From NCBI GenBank assembly GCA_937892955.1, contig CALBKH010000036.1, positions 11,708 through 75,707 of the forward strand: a stretch of DNA of 64,000 nt, given 5' to 3'. How positions within the stretch are numbered: position 1 is the stretch's first letter; each line of letters starts with the position of its first letter. Shown in pieces: positions 45,157 through 52,944 of this stretch. The notes below the pieces were generated by a model. It was not told where the DNA came from and ran no database searches. It saw nothing but the letters and a program-made list of their open reading frames with translations. Position numbers and translations under genes: made by a program. Source of the stretch: an uncultured Alphaproteobacteria bacterium. GTDB lineage: Bacteria > Pseudomonadota > Alphaproteobacteria > Rhizobiales > Ancalomicrobiaceae.

Positions 45157-45728
45157 ATCGGCTAATTCCCTATTGATATCGACTTTTTTCGATGATGATC
45201 GATAGTAAGGCGATTTGTCAAGACGTGTACTTGCCAAATATCGTCTCAATCTCGAATCGTATCGCCTCAAGGCACATCGGAATCGCGCCGGCGCCGCGCC
45301 GAAAGCGGAAGCCGGCATCACGGCCTCGGCCTGCCGCACGGTTGGCCGACTGGATCGCACCGATCTGTCCACCGATCTCGCTCGTTGCAAGCGCCGTCTG
45401 GCTGTTCGTGCACGGCCGAGACGATCGTGCGATGGCTCACCCAACACCATCCAGAATACCGAAGCGAGTTCGAAGCAATGGCCGGCACAGAGAGCTTCAC
45501 CGACGGAAAACTCGCCGCCAAGTAACGCTTCAGAAAGCGGATCTGGAATCGGTAAGAGGTACTTATCGGATGTTCTGTACCTTTATAGAGAAGGGTGCCG
45601 TTTTCACCGCCTGCAGCCCGGAAAATGGCGCTCGGCAGACGTCAGCTGGGCGTCAGGCGCCGCCGCGAGTGTGTAGATTCCGGTGATCCCGGCCCCGGTC
45701 AGGCGCGCCATTGCTGAGAAAGACCCAA
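45157..45728. other. Gene-free region with second copy of the operator-like sequence
   Basis: No convincing gene lies in this 572-bp divergent gap. Bases 45548-45568 repeat 20 of 21 bases of the inverted repeat core at 37211-37231, including its spacer AGGTA, 161 bp before the next rightward gene. Its outer arms are degenerate. The left end of the gap contains a TTGACA box for the leftward AAA+/protease operon. Confidence 0.5.
45548..45568. repeat. Second copy of the ATAAG-AGGTA-CTTAT operator core
   Basis: Reads ATCGGTAAG-AGGTA-CTTATCG. It differs from the 37211-37231 copy only at its fifth base (G for A). It lies in the gap between the AAA+ operon and the unknown gene at 45.7 kb. Confidence 0.6.
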
Positions 45729-46934
45729 ATGGCCTTCGATGCCGACGCTTTGCATCCGATGCGCTTCCTGCGCCAGTTCCCCGAGGCGAAGGCGGTCATC
45801 CGCCGAGAGGTCAACCACTGCCATAACGGGCTGATGAGCGGCGAGGCCTTCCGGCGCGTCGCGAATGCCGGCATGACCGCCTACAATCAGGCGCTAGACA
45901 AGCTCCCTTTCGAGAAGCGGCCGGCGACAACCGACGTGGCCGTCGCGGCGATTAGCACGGCCGCGCACATCGTCGCGTTCGCGGCTGGCGGCCGCAATTC
46001 GATCTTGCTCCCGGCAGAGATCGTCGCGCTTCTGGGGCGAACCGAACTCGGCGATATCCGACTCGCCGACATGTGCCTGCCGTTCCGCTGCTTCTATCTC
46101 GGCTTCGCCGGCGGGCTGGAGGTCGGTCTTCCCGGCGCGCCGAACGTCATCGATGGCGCCTATGTCGAGAGCTTTACGCGCGGTCCCGAAGAAACCTCCG
46201 CGCCCAACTTGTCCTTCTACATCACCAGCCGACGAACCGACGGACCACATCGCGGTCCTGCCGCATGGATCCTCGGCCACGAACCGCACTTCTTTGCCCC
46301 TTTGACGCTCAACTCACCGGACGACACGTTGCAGGACGCGCTGGATCGGGCGATCTCGGCCAATGATGTCGGTCTGCGCCCAGATCCCGACGCCCTGGCG
46401 CGTCTTCGGCAGGGGGTGGAGGAGGCTCGCAACGACGGCTTTCCCGTAGGCCTGCCGGCACTCTCGGGCTACGAGCGCGATGCGCTCTACAATCAGGCGG
46501 CCTATCCCACCGCCCGCAATGTGCTCGCCCTGCTCTGTAACGCGTTGTGCCTGCTGTCGACCGAACCCGCACTCGGCGCGCCGGAATGGCCGAAGCAGGC
46601 GCCGGCCTCGCTCGTCAATGTGGTGGAAAATGCCACGACACTGAAGCGTCGACGGACTGCCACAGGCCGTCTCGCCGAAGATGGCTATTTCTCCGTCCGC
46701 CGACTCGACTTCCGTGTCGGCATGTCTGAAAGCCGCGCCGACGAGGCTGCCGATCCGAACCTGTCGGGACGCGAAGTCGCCGCGCATTGGCGACGCGGCC
46801 ACTGGCGACGCCAGCCGCATGGTCCGGGTCTCACCGAACGCCGCTTGATCTGGATCCGCCCGATCCTGGTGCGTCAGGACCGTGGCGAGCCGGCCGTTGG
46901 TCACCTCTACGCGGTGACGGAGCAAGACCGATGA
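45729..46934 (+). CDS. Conserved hypothetical protein coupled to a recombinase
   Basis: 401 aa from the ATG at 45729 (a TTG 18 bases upstream is possible). No catalytic motif is recognised. Residues 1-330 are mostly helical, with a RFLRQFPEAKAVIRREVNH start. The C-terminus VAAHWRRGHWRRQPHGPGLTERRLIWIRP (core HWRRGHWRRQPHGPG) is a compact basic/aromatic motif; from memory it recalls the RRGHW...G-x-G end of AcrVA2-like anti-CRISPR proteins, but this is a weak, unverified likeness. Its stop overlaps the start of the following recombinase relic (ATGA), so they were once co-translated. Function unknown. Confidence 0.6.
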   Translation: MAFDADALHPMRFLRQFPEAKAVIRREVNHCHNGLMSGEAFRRVANAGMTAYNQALDKLPFEKRPATTDVAVAAISTAAHIVAFAAGGRNSILLPAEIVALLGRTELGDIRLADMCLPFRCFYLGFAGGLEVGLPGAPNVIDGAYVESFTRGPEETSAPNLSFYITSRRTDGPHRGPAAWILGHEPHFFAPLTLNSPDDTLQDALDRAISANDVGLRPDPDALARLRQGVEEARNDGFPVGLPALSGYERDALYNQAAYPTARNVLALLCNALCLLSTEPALGAPEWPKQAPASLVNVVENATTLKRRRTATGRLAEDGYFSVRRLDFRVGMSESRADEAADPNLSGREVAAHWRRGHWRRQPHGPGLTERRLIWIRPILVRQDRGEPAVGHLYAVTEQDR

Positions 46935-47989
46935 ACGCTGACGAGAGCCAGCACACAGCCATCACGGTGAGCGCGCGCCCTGACGAACACCCCTCCCCTG
47001 CCCTGCCCACCCACCTCGAACGCCTCGATGATCGCGCCCGCGGCTATGCCGAGGCGACCAGTTCCGCCAACACCCGCCGCGCCTATGCTTCCGACTAGAA
47101 GCACTTCGCCGGCTGGTGTCTCCGTAGGATCTGGACGCCTTCGTTCCCGACCCGCAGATAGTCGGCCTCCACATCACTGCCTGTGCCTCCGGCGAAGGCG
47201 GCCGCAGCCCCGACAGAGTGTCGACCATCGAACAGCGGCCGTCGGCGCCCTCCTGGACCTTCGCCCAACACGGCACGGTCCTCGCCCACAAGGACAGTCC
47301 CATCGCCACCGAGCTCGCTCGCCGGTATCCGCAACACCCAGACCGCACCGCCGCGGCAGAAGGAAGCCATTCTGCCCGAGGATCTGATCGCCATACTGGA
47401 GGTGCTCGACCGCGGCTCGGTGCGGGGCCTGCGCGACCAGGCGATGCTGCTTGTCGGTTTCGCCGGCGGTCTCCGTTGCTCGGAGATCGTCGGCCTCGAC
47501 CTCGTTCGAGATCAGACCCAGGACGGTCGCGGCTGGGTCGAGATCCTCGATAAGGGGCTGGTGGTGACGCTGTGCGGCAAGACCGGATGGCGTGAGGTCG
47601 AGATCGGCCGCGGCTCGTCGGACGCCACCTGCCCGGTCGTCACGCTCGAGACCTGGCTGAAGTTCGCCCGGCTAGTCCACGGGCCGATCTTCCGCCGTGT
47701 CACCGGATCGGGAAAGACCATCGACCCCGGCCGGCTCAACGACCGCGAGGTCGCACGCTTGGTCACGCGCATGGCGCTCGCCACCGGGGTGCGAGGTGAT
47801 CTGACGGCAGGATAACGTCGCGAGGCCTTCGCCAACTATTTGCTGCGCGCTGGCCTCGCCTCCTCGGTCAAGGTCGACGAGCGCTTCGTCCAGAAGCAAC
47901 TCGGCCACGCCTCGGCGAAGATGACGCGGCGCTATCAGCGTCGGCGCGACCGGTTCCGGGTCAACCTCACCAAGGCCGCAGGGCTGTAG
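46931..47989 (+). pseudogene. Degenerate tyrosine recombinase
   Basis: The reading frame opens at 46931 with the core-binding start LERLDDRARGYAEATSSANTRRAYASD and hits TAG at 47096. Homology continues as KHFAGWC, then shifts frame near 47115 and back near 47315 (the middle section STIEQRPSAPSWTFAQHG is in another frame). The catalytic domain LRDQAMLLVGFAGGLRCSEI is open until TAA at 47813, after which VDERFVQKQLGHASAKMTRRYQRR runs to 47989. The usual HSLRAG catalytic motif reads YLLRAG, so the catalytic His is lost. Two stops, two frameshifts and a dead active site make this a relic. Confidence 0.88.
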
Positions 47990-48181
47990 AAGGATGCCGA
48001 TCCGACATGTGGCGGGAATCGAGCCGGCGTTGCGTTCGGCTCGACGCCGACGAGAAGAACTGGGAACAATTTCACGGTCATGGCCAACCGAAAGTTCGAG
48101 ACAGTTCCGCCCGATCTGGCGGCTCGCCCAGAACCTGCATATCATCGAGCAGAAATCGAGGGCTGTGCCGGACGTTTCAGT

Positions 48182-50092
48182 ATGACCGAGGAACCGATCA
48201 ATACCAGAAGCCATGACAAAGCTAGATCGCCCACCCCGATACGGCTGGGTCAGCTCTTCGAATGCTACGAAATCGGGATCGGTCCCTACGCCGAAGACGC
48301 AGAAGGGCACCTTCGTCATGTCGATGACGTGCCGTCCGGACTTGCCTGCAAATGCAAGTGCCCCGGATGTGAGCGGGACGTCGTTGCTAAGAAGGGAATG
48401 CGAGCGCATCACTTCGCGCACCGGGCACAAAGCAATGGCCAGACCTGCACATCGCCCGGCGAAACTGCTCTGCACAAATTCGCAAAACAAGTTTTAGACC
48501 AATACCTTGAGATCACCCTGCCTGCCCTGATCGAACGGCAGGACGATGACACCGAGACCGTGATCGATACCGGCCGCTGGCTGTTTGACAGTGCCGAGCT
48601 CGAAAAGCGGGAAGGAGAAATCATTCCGGACGTCGTCCTCCATCTGGAAAAGCGCCGCCTCATAATCGAGTTCATGGTCACGCATTCATGTGATGAAAGA
48701 AAGATCGCCCGTATACGCGAATTAGATGTGGGAGCAATCGAGATCGATCTGTCGTCCTACCGAAATCATACACTCGACGACATCATCGAACCGATATTGC
48801 ACGAGGCTCCCAGAGCTTGGCTGCACAACCCGAAAGCGCAGAGCGCCAGAGATCGGCTTCTCGCGAGAGCAGAGCGGCGAGCCGCAGAACGAAGGGACTT
48901 CATCTCGAGAACAGGCAAAGCCTATCGGCATCGGCTGCCGTCGAAGGCTCCAGGAATCGGCGCATGGGAAAAAGCGGCCCGTCTCGACGGCCTCGGAGAG
49001 CTCATCAACCTGCCTGTCAATGGAACCGGCTGTTTTTCGGCCCCTGTCGCCGAATGGCAGGCCGCAATCCTTCTGACACTCGTGAAGGATTCGCCGGAGC
49101 CGTTCAGAACCCGCACCGGTCTGGAAACCCTCAGATCGCAAAATTGGCTCGATCTACAATTCGACGCCCTGCAAGATGATCTCGTCGATGAAATCAAGAA
49201 GGTAGCCGAGACATTCGACACCCCTCTCAATGCCGTGGCCAATTATTTGAATAAACTGTCGAGTAGCGGATACGTTCATTCTGCCCGAGCCGAAATTTGG
49301 AATCCCGCTCATGCGCTGCTCACAAAAGTCGAAGAAGCACGTGAACTGCGGCAACGCCCATTACGAAGGCGCGACGAGGCCAGACTCATCGTCGATGAGA
49401 TACTTCGAGACCTTCCTTCAGGCGAGGCCATCTCTTTCGACTTCGGGCAGTGGTGGTTGCGTAAACTGCCGAACCACCCCTACTCGCCGCAAGCAGCGGC
49501 TGAATTCGTCGACGATCATTGGAAGTCATTCAAGAACAGCCTGTCGAAGGTACAAACGAATATACGGTTTCATGCTCACGAGAGCACCGACCTCATGGGG
49601 CTCCCTCTTGTACTAATGCTCAGGGACGCATTGGATCGAAAGCAGAAGGAGGTCGAGGATCGAGAACGCGCGGAACAGGCGAGGCAGGAGGAAGCTCGCG
49701 CCAAACGGATCTCCAGCCTTCGAAGCAGAGCCATCGACGAGCTTGGATTGGCAGCCACCAACTGGCTGACGACACCGAACCCGCAGCTCGATGGTAGAAC
49801 GCCGTTGGATGCGGCGTCCGATGAAGACGGTCGCAATCGGGCCGGCCGCGCACTGGGCGGGCGCGTGCGCGAACTCGAAGCCGAGGAGCACGCACGGAAG
49901 ATCAGGGACAAGGCCCTTCAGACACTACGAAACGCTGCTCGGGAGAAATATTACGGGGAAAATCTTGCGATACTTTGGCTGACGACCAGCCGAACAGAGT
50001 TGGGAGGGAAATCGCCCGAGGAATATACGATCGATGACGCAACCTGCCGAAAATGCATGGCATATTTGCCGAGCAAGAAATCGAAACGTTGA
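48182..50092 (+). CDS. CoiA-like nuclease with two C-terminal DUF2384-like motifs
   Basis: 636 aa from the ATG at 48182 (an ATG at 48080 is also open). The N-terminus has a CoiA-type zinc ribbon and helix: CKCPGCERDVVAKKGMRAHHFAH (core CPGCERDVVAK, HHFAH) and GETALHKFAKQVL. A PD-(D/E)xK-like core follows with Asp150 (IIPDVVL) and Glu163 (IIEFMVTH), where the usual Gln/Lys is Met165. The C-terminus carries ATNWLTTPNPQLDGRTPLD and, about 65 residues later, AILWLTTSRTELGGKSPEE, both resembling the DUF2384 (MbcA/ParS/Xre toxin-binding) motif. A coiled coil (residues about 500-545) precedes them. Base composition is visibly more AT-rich than neighbours, suggesting transfer. Function unknown; DNA-directed defence or TA role is inferred. 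Confidence 0.72.
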   Translation: MTEEPINTRSHDKARSPTPIRLGQLFECYEIGIGPYAEDAEGHLRHVDDVPSGLACKCKCPGCERDVVAKKGMRAHHFAHRAQSNGQTCTSPGETALHKFAKQVLDQYLEITLPALIERQDDDTETVIDTGRWLFDSAELEKREGEIIPDVVLHLEKRRLIIEFMVTHSCDERKIARIRELDVGAIEIDLSSYRNHTLDDIIEPILHEAPRAWLHNPKAQSARDRLLARAERRAAERRDFISRTGKAYRHRLPSKAPGIGAWEKAARLDGLGELINLPVNGTGCFSAPVAEWQAAILLTLVKDSPEPFRTRTGLETLRSQNWLDLQFDALQDDLVDEIKKVAETFDTPLNAVANYLNKLSSSGYVHSARAEIWNPAHALLTKVEEARELRQRPLRRRDEARLIVDEILRDLPSGEAISFDFGQWWLRKLPNHPYSPQAAAEFVDDHWKSFKNSLSKVQTNIRFHAHESTDLMGLPLVLMLRDALDRKQKEVEDRERAEQARQEEARAKRISSLRSRAIDELGLAATNWLTTPNPQLDGRTPLDAASDEDGRNRAGRALGGRVRELEAEEHARKIRDKALQTLRNAAREKYYGENLAILWLTTSRTELGGKSPEEYTIDDATCRKCMAYLPSKKSKR

Positions 50093-50129
50093 TCCCTCGA
50101 AGACCAACCGATTAGGATAATGTGCCCCT

Positions 50130-50410
50130 ATGACCGAGCGAAATTCTAATGAAGTCCAGGTCGTGAGACGACTTATGGGCGATCTCTAGGCATTGTAAAT
50201 CCTGCGTACCCTTCAGGATTTGCCTAGTTTCAATTACAACGACTCGCTCATTGCCTACTTCTTGGGTTCGCTCGCGCTGTCGGGAACCGCACCCGAAATC
50301 CACGAAGCCGTGAATAGTCTCAAGCGCCTCGGCCTCATTACCATCGAACGGACCGATCCTCTCGTGGTCTTCACGCTCTCGCAGAAAGGCAACGACGCTG
50401 GGAAAGGCCT
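50130..50410 (+). pseudogene. Broken winged-helix regulator remnant
   Basis: In one frame MTERNSNEVQVVRRLMGDL is followed by stops at 50187 and 50196, then ILRTLQDLPSFNYNDSLIAYFLGSLALSGTAPEIHEAVNSLKRLGLITIERTDPLVVFTLSQKG (core HEAVNSLKRLGLITIERTDPL) continues in the same frame. The latter half looks like a winged-helix domain. Either the gene is broken by two stops or translation starts downstream at the TTG at 50220. The stretch to 50477 beyond it holds nothing else recognisable. Confidence 0.4.
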
Positions 50411-50477
50411 TCATCGTGGTCGAGGCCTTTGGTTCGAGTCCCCGACGAAGGGCCACCACCGTTATCCGGTCGACCGA

Positions 50478-51770
50478 TCAAGCAGCGCCGATGGTCCTCC
50501 GTGCCCCTGCTCTCTCCTCGTGCTCGAAGGCATCGGCGAACTGATCGAGCTCTCTAGCGGTCATCCCGATCTCCCGCCCGATGTCACGCCATCGCGAAAC
50601 CGCTTCCTCCACTTGCGCGAGGACCGTCACGGCCGTGTCGCGCGACATCCGGAAATACGGCAGCACACTCATCAAGCCGTCGACCCGCGCCTCCGGTCCG
50701 ACCTCCTCGGAGATCCAGGTCTTCAACTCGCGCGCCCGTTCGGGAAAGGGATTGACGTCGAAGGCGGGAGCCAGGCGCCACAGGCCGCCATCGACATGCA
50801 GAAAGCCGTGGTTGTGGAGGTGATCGTCGACGTTGGTGACGAGGATGGAGAAGGCAATCCGGCGCCAGAGCTCCTCCGTGTCGGCCTGCGGTGCAATCCC
50901 GTGTGCCCTCAGCGCGTCGACGATCTCAGTGTAGCTGTGCTCGGCCCCCTCCCCTTCTTCTGCGCCGATCATAGTGGCTGCGGAGACGTACATCGAGCGG
51001 CCACCGCCGGCCGGCCGATCGAACCGGCGGATCAGAGCGATCGACTGCCCTTCGCTCTCGACGAGCCTGCCGACGGCAGCATCGATGCCGGCGGCGGCGG
51101 CGAGCCTCAGAGCCAGAATCTCGCCCTTCGTCACCGCTCGATCGTCGGCGACGCTCGGGAACTTGCCGATCGAAAGGGTACCATCGTCGTCGACCACGGT
51201 GCATTTCGGGCGCAGGCCGCCGAGAGAGGTTCCCCGCCCTCTGAGATAGGCAAGATCGGCCGCCGTCTCCTCGTTGGCTTCGACCGCTCGCGACGCCGAC
51301 AGAAGGGCGCCGAGTTCCACGAGCGGAGGAACGGTCCGCCTCCCCTCCTCGGGAGCTCTCTGGAAGACGCCATTCTCATCGGCGAAGCGCAGAGCCCCGA
51401 CGCGCGCGACATCGTCCACCGCCAGCAGAAAATCCAGAGAGGACAGGGCGACGGCCGCAACCTCCCTCCCCTCTCGTCTCGCCTCCTGCCGTCGTTTGGC
51501 GTGATCGCGCAGGATGACGCGCCGGGCCCAGCCATCCGGCTCGGTATCGGCGATCGCGCCGTGAAACAGCGAACCGCCTCGACCGCGACGATGAAACTGC
51601 GGGCCGGCGACGAGCGGCAGGGTCGGATCGATGGCGAAACCGCTTCGGTCACCGAGCCACGAGGCGGCATATTGGAAGGCCGCCGTTTCACGGGCACCCT
51701 GACCGTCGTGATGCAACAGCCCGACGTCGCGGGCGTTGTCACCGATGGCCACTCGGATCGAGCGTCTCAT
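50478..51770 (-). CDS. hipA: HipA-family serine/threonine kinase toxin
   Basis: 430 aa, full HipA length. Landmarks are GTSLGGLRPKC near residues 180-190 (ATP-binding P-loop-like), SIGKFPS, the catalytic loop NVDDHLHNHGF at 313-323 and the metal-binding AFDVNPFP at 336-343. HipA kinases phosphorylate a translation factor such as GltX and cause growth arrest. The ATG overlaps the hipB stop by four bases (ATGA). It lies between the nuclease gene and repABC and would help plasmid maintenance. Confidence 0.92.
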   Translation of the reverse strand: MRRSIRVAIGDNARDVGLLHHDGQGARETAAFQYAASWLGDRSGFAIDPTLPLVAGPQFHRRGRGGSLFHGAIADTEPDGWARRVILRDHAKRRQEARREGREVAAVALSSLDFLLAVDDVARVGALRFADENGVFQRAPEEGRRTVPPLVELGALLSASRAVEANEETAADLAYLRGRGTSLGGLRPKCTVVDDDGTLSIGKFPSVADDRAVTKGEILALRLAAAAGIDAAVGRLVESEGQSIALIRRFDRPAGGGRSMYVSAATMIGAEEGEGAEHSYTEIVDALRAHGIAPQADTEELWRRIAFSILVTNVDDHLHNHGFLHVDGGLWRLAPAFDVNPFPERARELKTWISEEVGPEARVDGLMSVLPYFRMSRDTAVTVLAQVEEAVSRWRDIGREIGMTARELDQFADAFEHEERAGARRTIGAA

Positions 51771-52099
51771 AGGGGCACCGCCGTCTTCTTCGGACGAACC
51801 CTCTTCGGCAGCCGCTCCGCCTCGAGCATCAACCCGGTTTCGTCCGTGCCGGGATCGATGAGATCAGCAAACCCGGTGGGATGTCCGAGCGCGAAGAGCG
51901 CCATCGCATAGGCTCCGATCGAGACCGCGGGATCACCTTTTTCGAGCTTGCCGTAGGTGCCACGCGCCACGCCGATGCGTTCGGCCATCATCGCAGTCGT
52001 CAAGCGCCGTTTACGCCGTGCCGCCGCGATGTCGCCACCGAGCTTGGCCAATCCGGAGCGAACCTTTCCGGGCAGGGAATCGAGGGACGCAGATCGCAT
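51767..52099 (-). CDS. hipB: HipB-like Xre antitoxin
   Basis: 110 aa. The HTH is at about residues 22-80: LGGDIAAARRKRRLTTAMMAERIGVARGTYGKLEKGDPAVSIGAYAMALFAL (core MMAERIGVARGTYGKLEKGDP). The C-terminal tail (RLPKRVRPKKTAVPL) is basic. It precedes and overlaps hipA and should autorepress; AT-rich bases 52135-52165 upstream contain TAATG/CATTA half-sites that could be its operator. Confidence 0.88.
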   Translation of the reverse strand: MRSASLDSLPGKVRSGLAKLGGDIAAARRKRRLTTAMMAERIGVARGTYGKLEKGDPAVSIGAYAMALFALGHPTGFADLIDPGTDETGLMLEAERLPKRVRPKKTAVPL

Positions 52100-52254
52100 T
52101 TCATGTCTCGTCGGTTGATCGAATTCACGCGATAATGTTCGAAATATAAGCCATTACCGAATCACGTTCCATCCCATCAACGTCATGGAGCGTTGGTTTC
52201 CCGAGCTCTATCCTGGTCGGTGAAAGACCGGCGCCACACCGATGGAGAACGCCA

Positions 52255-52878
52255 GTGTCCCGTGCCGATGACATCGCTCGCATTCGGATCGTGCTTCTCG
52301 ACGTCACGCCGCAGATCTGGCGAACGATCGAGGTTCCCTCGACCGTCAGCCTGCGTGGCCTGCACGACGCGATCCAGGCCGTCGTCCCCTTCGACAATCG
52401 TCATCTCTTCCTGTTCGAGATCGGCGACCGCCGCTACGGCATCCCCGACCGAGAATGGGGTGACGACATGCGGGACGCCAAGAACATCAGGATCGGAGCT
52501 TTGATCGACCGAGGAGTGACCGAGCTCACCTACGTCTACGACTTCGGGGACGATTGGCGGTTTCACCTCACGATCGAGGAGGTTCTGCCAGTCGTCGAGG
52601 GAGAGAGTTACCCCCGTCTCGTCGGCGGCGCTCGACGAGGACCGCCGGAAGATGTCGGCGGGTTTCCCGGTTTCGAAGAGTTCCTCTCCGCCATGCAGGA
52701 TCCGACCCACGAGCGTCATGCCGAGCTGTCTCGTTGGTACGGCCGCCCCTTCGATCCCGAAGAGGTTAATCACGCGGAGATCGCCGTTCGCATGGCCAAA
52801 CTCGTCCGGCGCCGCGAGATCGGCAAGGCATCCCACGCGAAGAACCGCAAAAAGGAAAACACACCACGAGTTCCCTGA
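52255..52878 (+). CDS. Plasmid pRiA4b ORF-3-like family protein
   Basis: 207 aa, starting at a GTG with GGAGAAC upstream. Typical features are the start RIRIVLLDVTPQIWRTIEVPSTVSLRGLHDAIQAV (core TPQIWRTIEVPS), FEIGDRRYG, LTYVYDFGDDWRFHLTIEEV and GGFPGFEEFLSAMQDPTHERH. The family is common on plasmids; function is not established. It is divergent from hipBA and convergent with repC. The name sometimes implies a transposon passenger, but no inverted repeats or transposase are here. Confidence 0.87.
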   Translation: MSRADDIARIRIVLLDVTPQIWRTIEVPSTVSLRGLHDAIQAVVPFDNRHLFLFEIGDRRYGIPDREWGDDMRDAKNIRIGALIDRGVTELTYVYDFGDDWRFHLTIEEVLPVVEGESYPRLVGGARRGPPEDVGGFPGFEEFLSAMQDPTHERHAELSRWYGRPFDPEEVNHAEIAVRMAKLVRRREIGKASHAKNRKKENTPRVP

Positions 52879-52944
52879 CCGGGTGAACCGTGACTTCTCT
52901 GCCAGGCCGACGATCGAAACCTCCCATCGGAGCTTGCCCGGCCC

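Noticed and set aside
45192..45686. Overlapping rightward ORFs of 150-165 aa in the gap before the 45.7-kb gene
   Set aside because: No ribosome-binding sites, basic low-information translations, and two overlapping frames of similar length; treated as non-coding.
50112..50459. Minus-strand ORF of 115 aa opposite the winged-helix remnant
   Set aside because: No recognisable domain; the plus-strand translation looks far more protein-like despite its stops.
50431..50460. tRNA-like 3' end (GGTTCGAGTCC ... CCACCA-like)
   Set aside because: The T stem would have only two Watson-Crick pairs next to the loop and mismatches beyond, and no anticodon or D arm precedes it. Not a tRNA and too weak to call an att remnant.
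52255..52878. Possible transposon passenger gene (IS1096 TnpR-like label often attached to this family)
   Set aside because: No transposase, terminal inverted repeats or target duplication was found nearby; kept as a pRiA4b ORF-3-like protein only.
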